From the NCBI RefSeq assembly GCF_013106755.1, contig NZ_WHPF01000006.1, positions 331,072 to 395,071 on the forward strand: a DNA stretch of 64,000 nt, given 5' to 3'. Position 1 is the stretch's first letter; every line of letters begins with the position of its first letter. The notes beneath the pieces were generated by a model. That model saw nothing but the letters and a program-made list of their open reading frames with translations, was not told where the DNA came from and searched no databases. The stretch comes from Limnovirga soli. GTDB taxonomy: Bacteria > Bacteroidota > Bacteroidia > Chitinophagales > Chitinophagaceae. This document shows positions 62,883-64,000 of this stretch, one piece after another. The position numbers and the translations under genes are program-made.

Positions 62883-63248
62883 ATGCAAACAACTGTAGCT
62901 CCCAGTCCTGTTACACTAAAAAACATTACATGGGAAACCAATTACAACAACAAAATGGGTTGTTTATCTATGCTCCACATAGATATTAAGCCGTCCCGTA
63001 TGCCACAGCAATCAGTAATAGAAAACACAATTATTGAAATTGCCACTGCAGATAATAGTTACCCGCCAACACGCTATAAATTACACTGGCTGCAACCCAT
63101 GTTATTAAACAATGTGCCGGAGCTGGTAACCTACCCAAGCCATGCCATGAGCTATGTGGAATTTTATAAATTCCTACGCCAAAAATATGGGCCCAATATA
63201 TGTGGCGCTACTGAAATGTGTGTGTATTATTATTTGCGTTGCGTTTGA
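62883..63248 (+). CDS. hypothetical phage-type protein
   Basis: A 121-residue protein (MQTTVAPSPVTLKNITWETN). The middle has KPSRMPQQSVIENTIIEIATADNSYPPTRYKLHWLQPML, then TYPSHAMSYVEFYKFLRQKYGPNICGATEMCVYYY. Mixed alpha/beta with a cysteine pair near the end. No family recognised. It lies directly after the TGTTACA array, so it may be controlled by it. The stop codon overlaps operator-like motif copy 3. Confidence 0.58.
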   Translation: MQTTVAPSPVTLKNITWETNYNNKMGCLSMLHIDIKPSRMPQQSVIENTIIEIATADNSYPPTRYKLHWLQPMLLNNVPELVTYPSHAMSYVEFYKFLRQKYGPNICGATEMCVYYYLRCV

Positions 63249-63263
63249 GTAATTTTTGTAGTA
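63245..63263 (+). promoter_or_regulatory. operator-like motif, copy 3
   Basis: TTGAGTAATTTTTGTAGTA again, identical over 19 bp to the copies at 55684 and 56098, here 48 bp before the start of the last gene. An AATTTG lies about 23 bp downstream, near a -7 position, but is not a full TAnnTTTG. Confidence 0.65.
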
Positions 63264-63310
63264 ATTACTGCATTTTTAATTAATTTGCTGCCACAACAAC
63301 CACACTGGCC

Positions 63311-63841
63311 TTGGATAAATACTATAGCATAACAATACCGGTAAAACCATATATCCAAAAATATATTCAAAGTTTATATGGCACACCAGTAAAATTTACA
63401 ACAGAGAACTTCTTTGGCATGACGGTCTTGGGCTTCCTCGACCGCAAATTTTATTTTCGTCAAAACAAGGAAGTAGTACATCGCAGTTTCGATAAATTCA
63501 GCAGCCAAATGCAAATGTATTTTCCCCGCTGGTGGATGCTGCAGGCGCACTTTGGATTAGATCTTCCACCCCAAAACATCATACTACTAAACAAATTGTT
63601 CGAGGAACGTTTTGAGGAAGACCTTGCAAAGCATTGCCGCCTGCAGGAAATATGCGGCGTACAAATAAAACACAGCATGGAGGAGTTTTGCAACCTGCAC
63701 AATATTGTGGTAGATGAAGATATTAGCGAGGATGCCCTAAAGAAAAAAGAGTACCGCACCCGGCAACAATTCTCAAAAGACTTTATTGCAAATGTGTCCT
63801 CCGCAAAAACCCACTTTATGCAAACAAATCTCTTTAATTGA
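63311..63841 (+). CDS. hypothetical phage-type protein
   Basis: A 176-residue protein, apparently from TTG 63311, since no in-frame ATG precedes the conserved-looking start DKYYSITIPVKPYIQKYIQSLYG. The body is helical (SFDKFSSQMQMYFPRWWMLQ, then IILLNKLFEERFEEDLAKH), with a basic end (KKKEYRTRQQFSKDFIANV). The pattern YITIPVKPYIKKYL followed by Arg-rich helices is common in DNA-associated proteins of Bacteroidota mobile elements. Function unknown. Confidence 0.6.
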   Translation: MDKYYSITIPVKPYIQKYIQSLYGTPVKFTTENFFGMTVLGFLDRKFYFRQNKEVVHRSFDKFSSQMQMYFPRWWMLQAHFGLDLPPQNIILLNKLFEERFEEDLAKHCRLQEICGVQIKHSMEEFCNLHNIVVDEDISEDALKKKEYRTRQQFSKDFIANVSSAKTHFMQTNLFN

Positions 63842-63929
63842 TCAACTTCTTTATTGCAAATCTGTCCTTCAATAAAATAGTAAATATTATATTATTAATC
63901 TGGTTTGCATAGGCACCATATAAAAAAAG

Positions 63930-63953
63930 AGGGGCGTGTAAAAACATGCCCCT
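63930..63953 (+). terminator. possible intrinsic terminator
   Basis: AGGGGCGTGT / ACATGCCCCT (one G-T pair) around a 4-base A loop. The T-run (CTTTTTTACC) begins 7 bp after the stem, so efficiency is doubtful. Confidence 0.45.
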
Positions 63954-64000
63954 GTAAATCCTTTTTTACCTTAAGAAATTTCAGATACTAATTTACAACA

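Overview
The window looks like chromosome of a low-GC member of the Bacteroidota, most likely near the Chitinophagaceae. This rests on type IX secretion (T9SS) sorting domains of both the short type A kind and the longer type B (gliding-motility-like) kind, a TonB-dependent receptor with a carboxypeptidase-like N-terminal domain, YaiO and DUF3347 proteins, and promoters of the Bacteroidota form TTTG-N20-TAnnTTTG. No taxonomic marker gene is present, so the family assignment is inference.

Layout. 1-14.3 kb: the end of an OxyR-like regulator, two small hypothetical genes, a Glf plus sugar-transferase pair for galactofuranose-containing glycans, a DUF3347 protein, a sterol-desaturase-family enzyme, a c-type cytochrome lipoprotein, a TauE/SafE permease and a 1607-residue PKD-repeat protein. 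14.5-25.9 kb: an envelope polysaccharide locus with a phosphorelay hybrid kinase, an LTA-synthase-like phosphotransferase, a YaiO outer-membrane barrel, a stand-alone response regulator, a tandem tyrosine-phosphatase-like membrane protein, an unrecognised anchored protein, a HEAT-repeat protein and a processive GT2 synthase. The last five genes form a tight operon. 26-46.5 kb: a TMEM175 channel, a 2371-residue mosaic adhesin-like protein, a cupin, a YceI-porin-YceI set, a GH20 hexosaminidase interrupted by an in-frame amber codon, and a divergent pair of TonB receptor and beta-helix T9SS cargo. 46.6-54.7 kb: a histone-H1-like protein, an ECF sigma factor overlapping an unusual inner-membrane plus beta-barrel protein, a GNAT-like gene with a 55-residue partner, and an asymmetric heterodimeric ABC exporter.

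55.1 kb to the end: the early region of a prophage or related integrated element. It begins at a displaced tRNA 3' end that still carries its terminator. It holds a divergent repressor and promoter with repeated operator-like sites, a run of small genes, a DUF5906 primase-helicase, a C5 DNA methyltransferase, an ASCH-like protein and an iteron-like array of TGTTACA repeats. No integrase or structural genes fall in the window, so the element must continue beyond it.

Over all of this lies a dispersed intergenic repeat with core CTTGCGTCGCAC-W-CTTGTAC. I count 21 copies or degenerate copies, about one per 3 kb, in both orientations, sometimes as inverted pairs, and also inside the prophage. It never occurs within a gene I trust. 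It is the strongest structure not explained by ordinary annotation.
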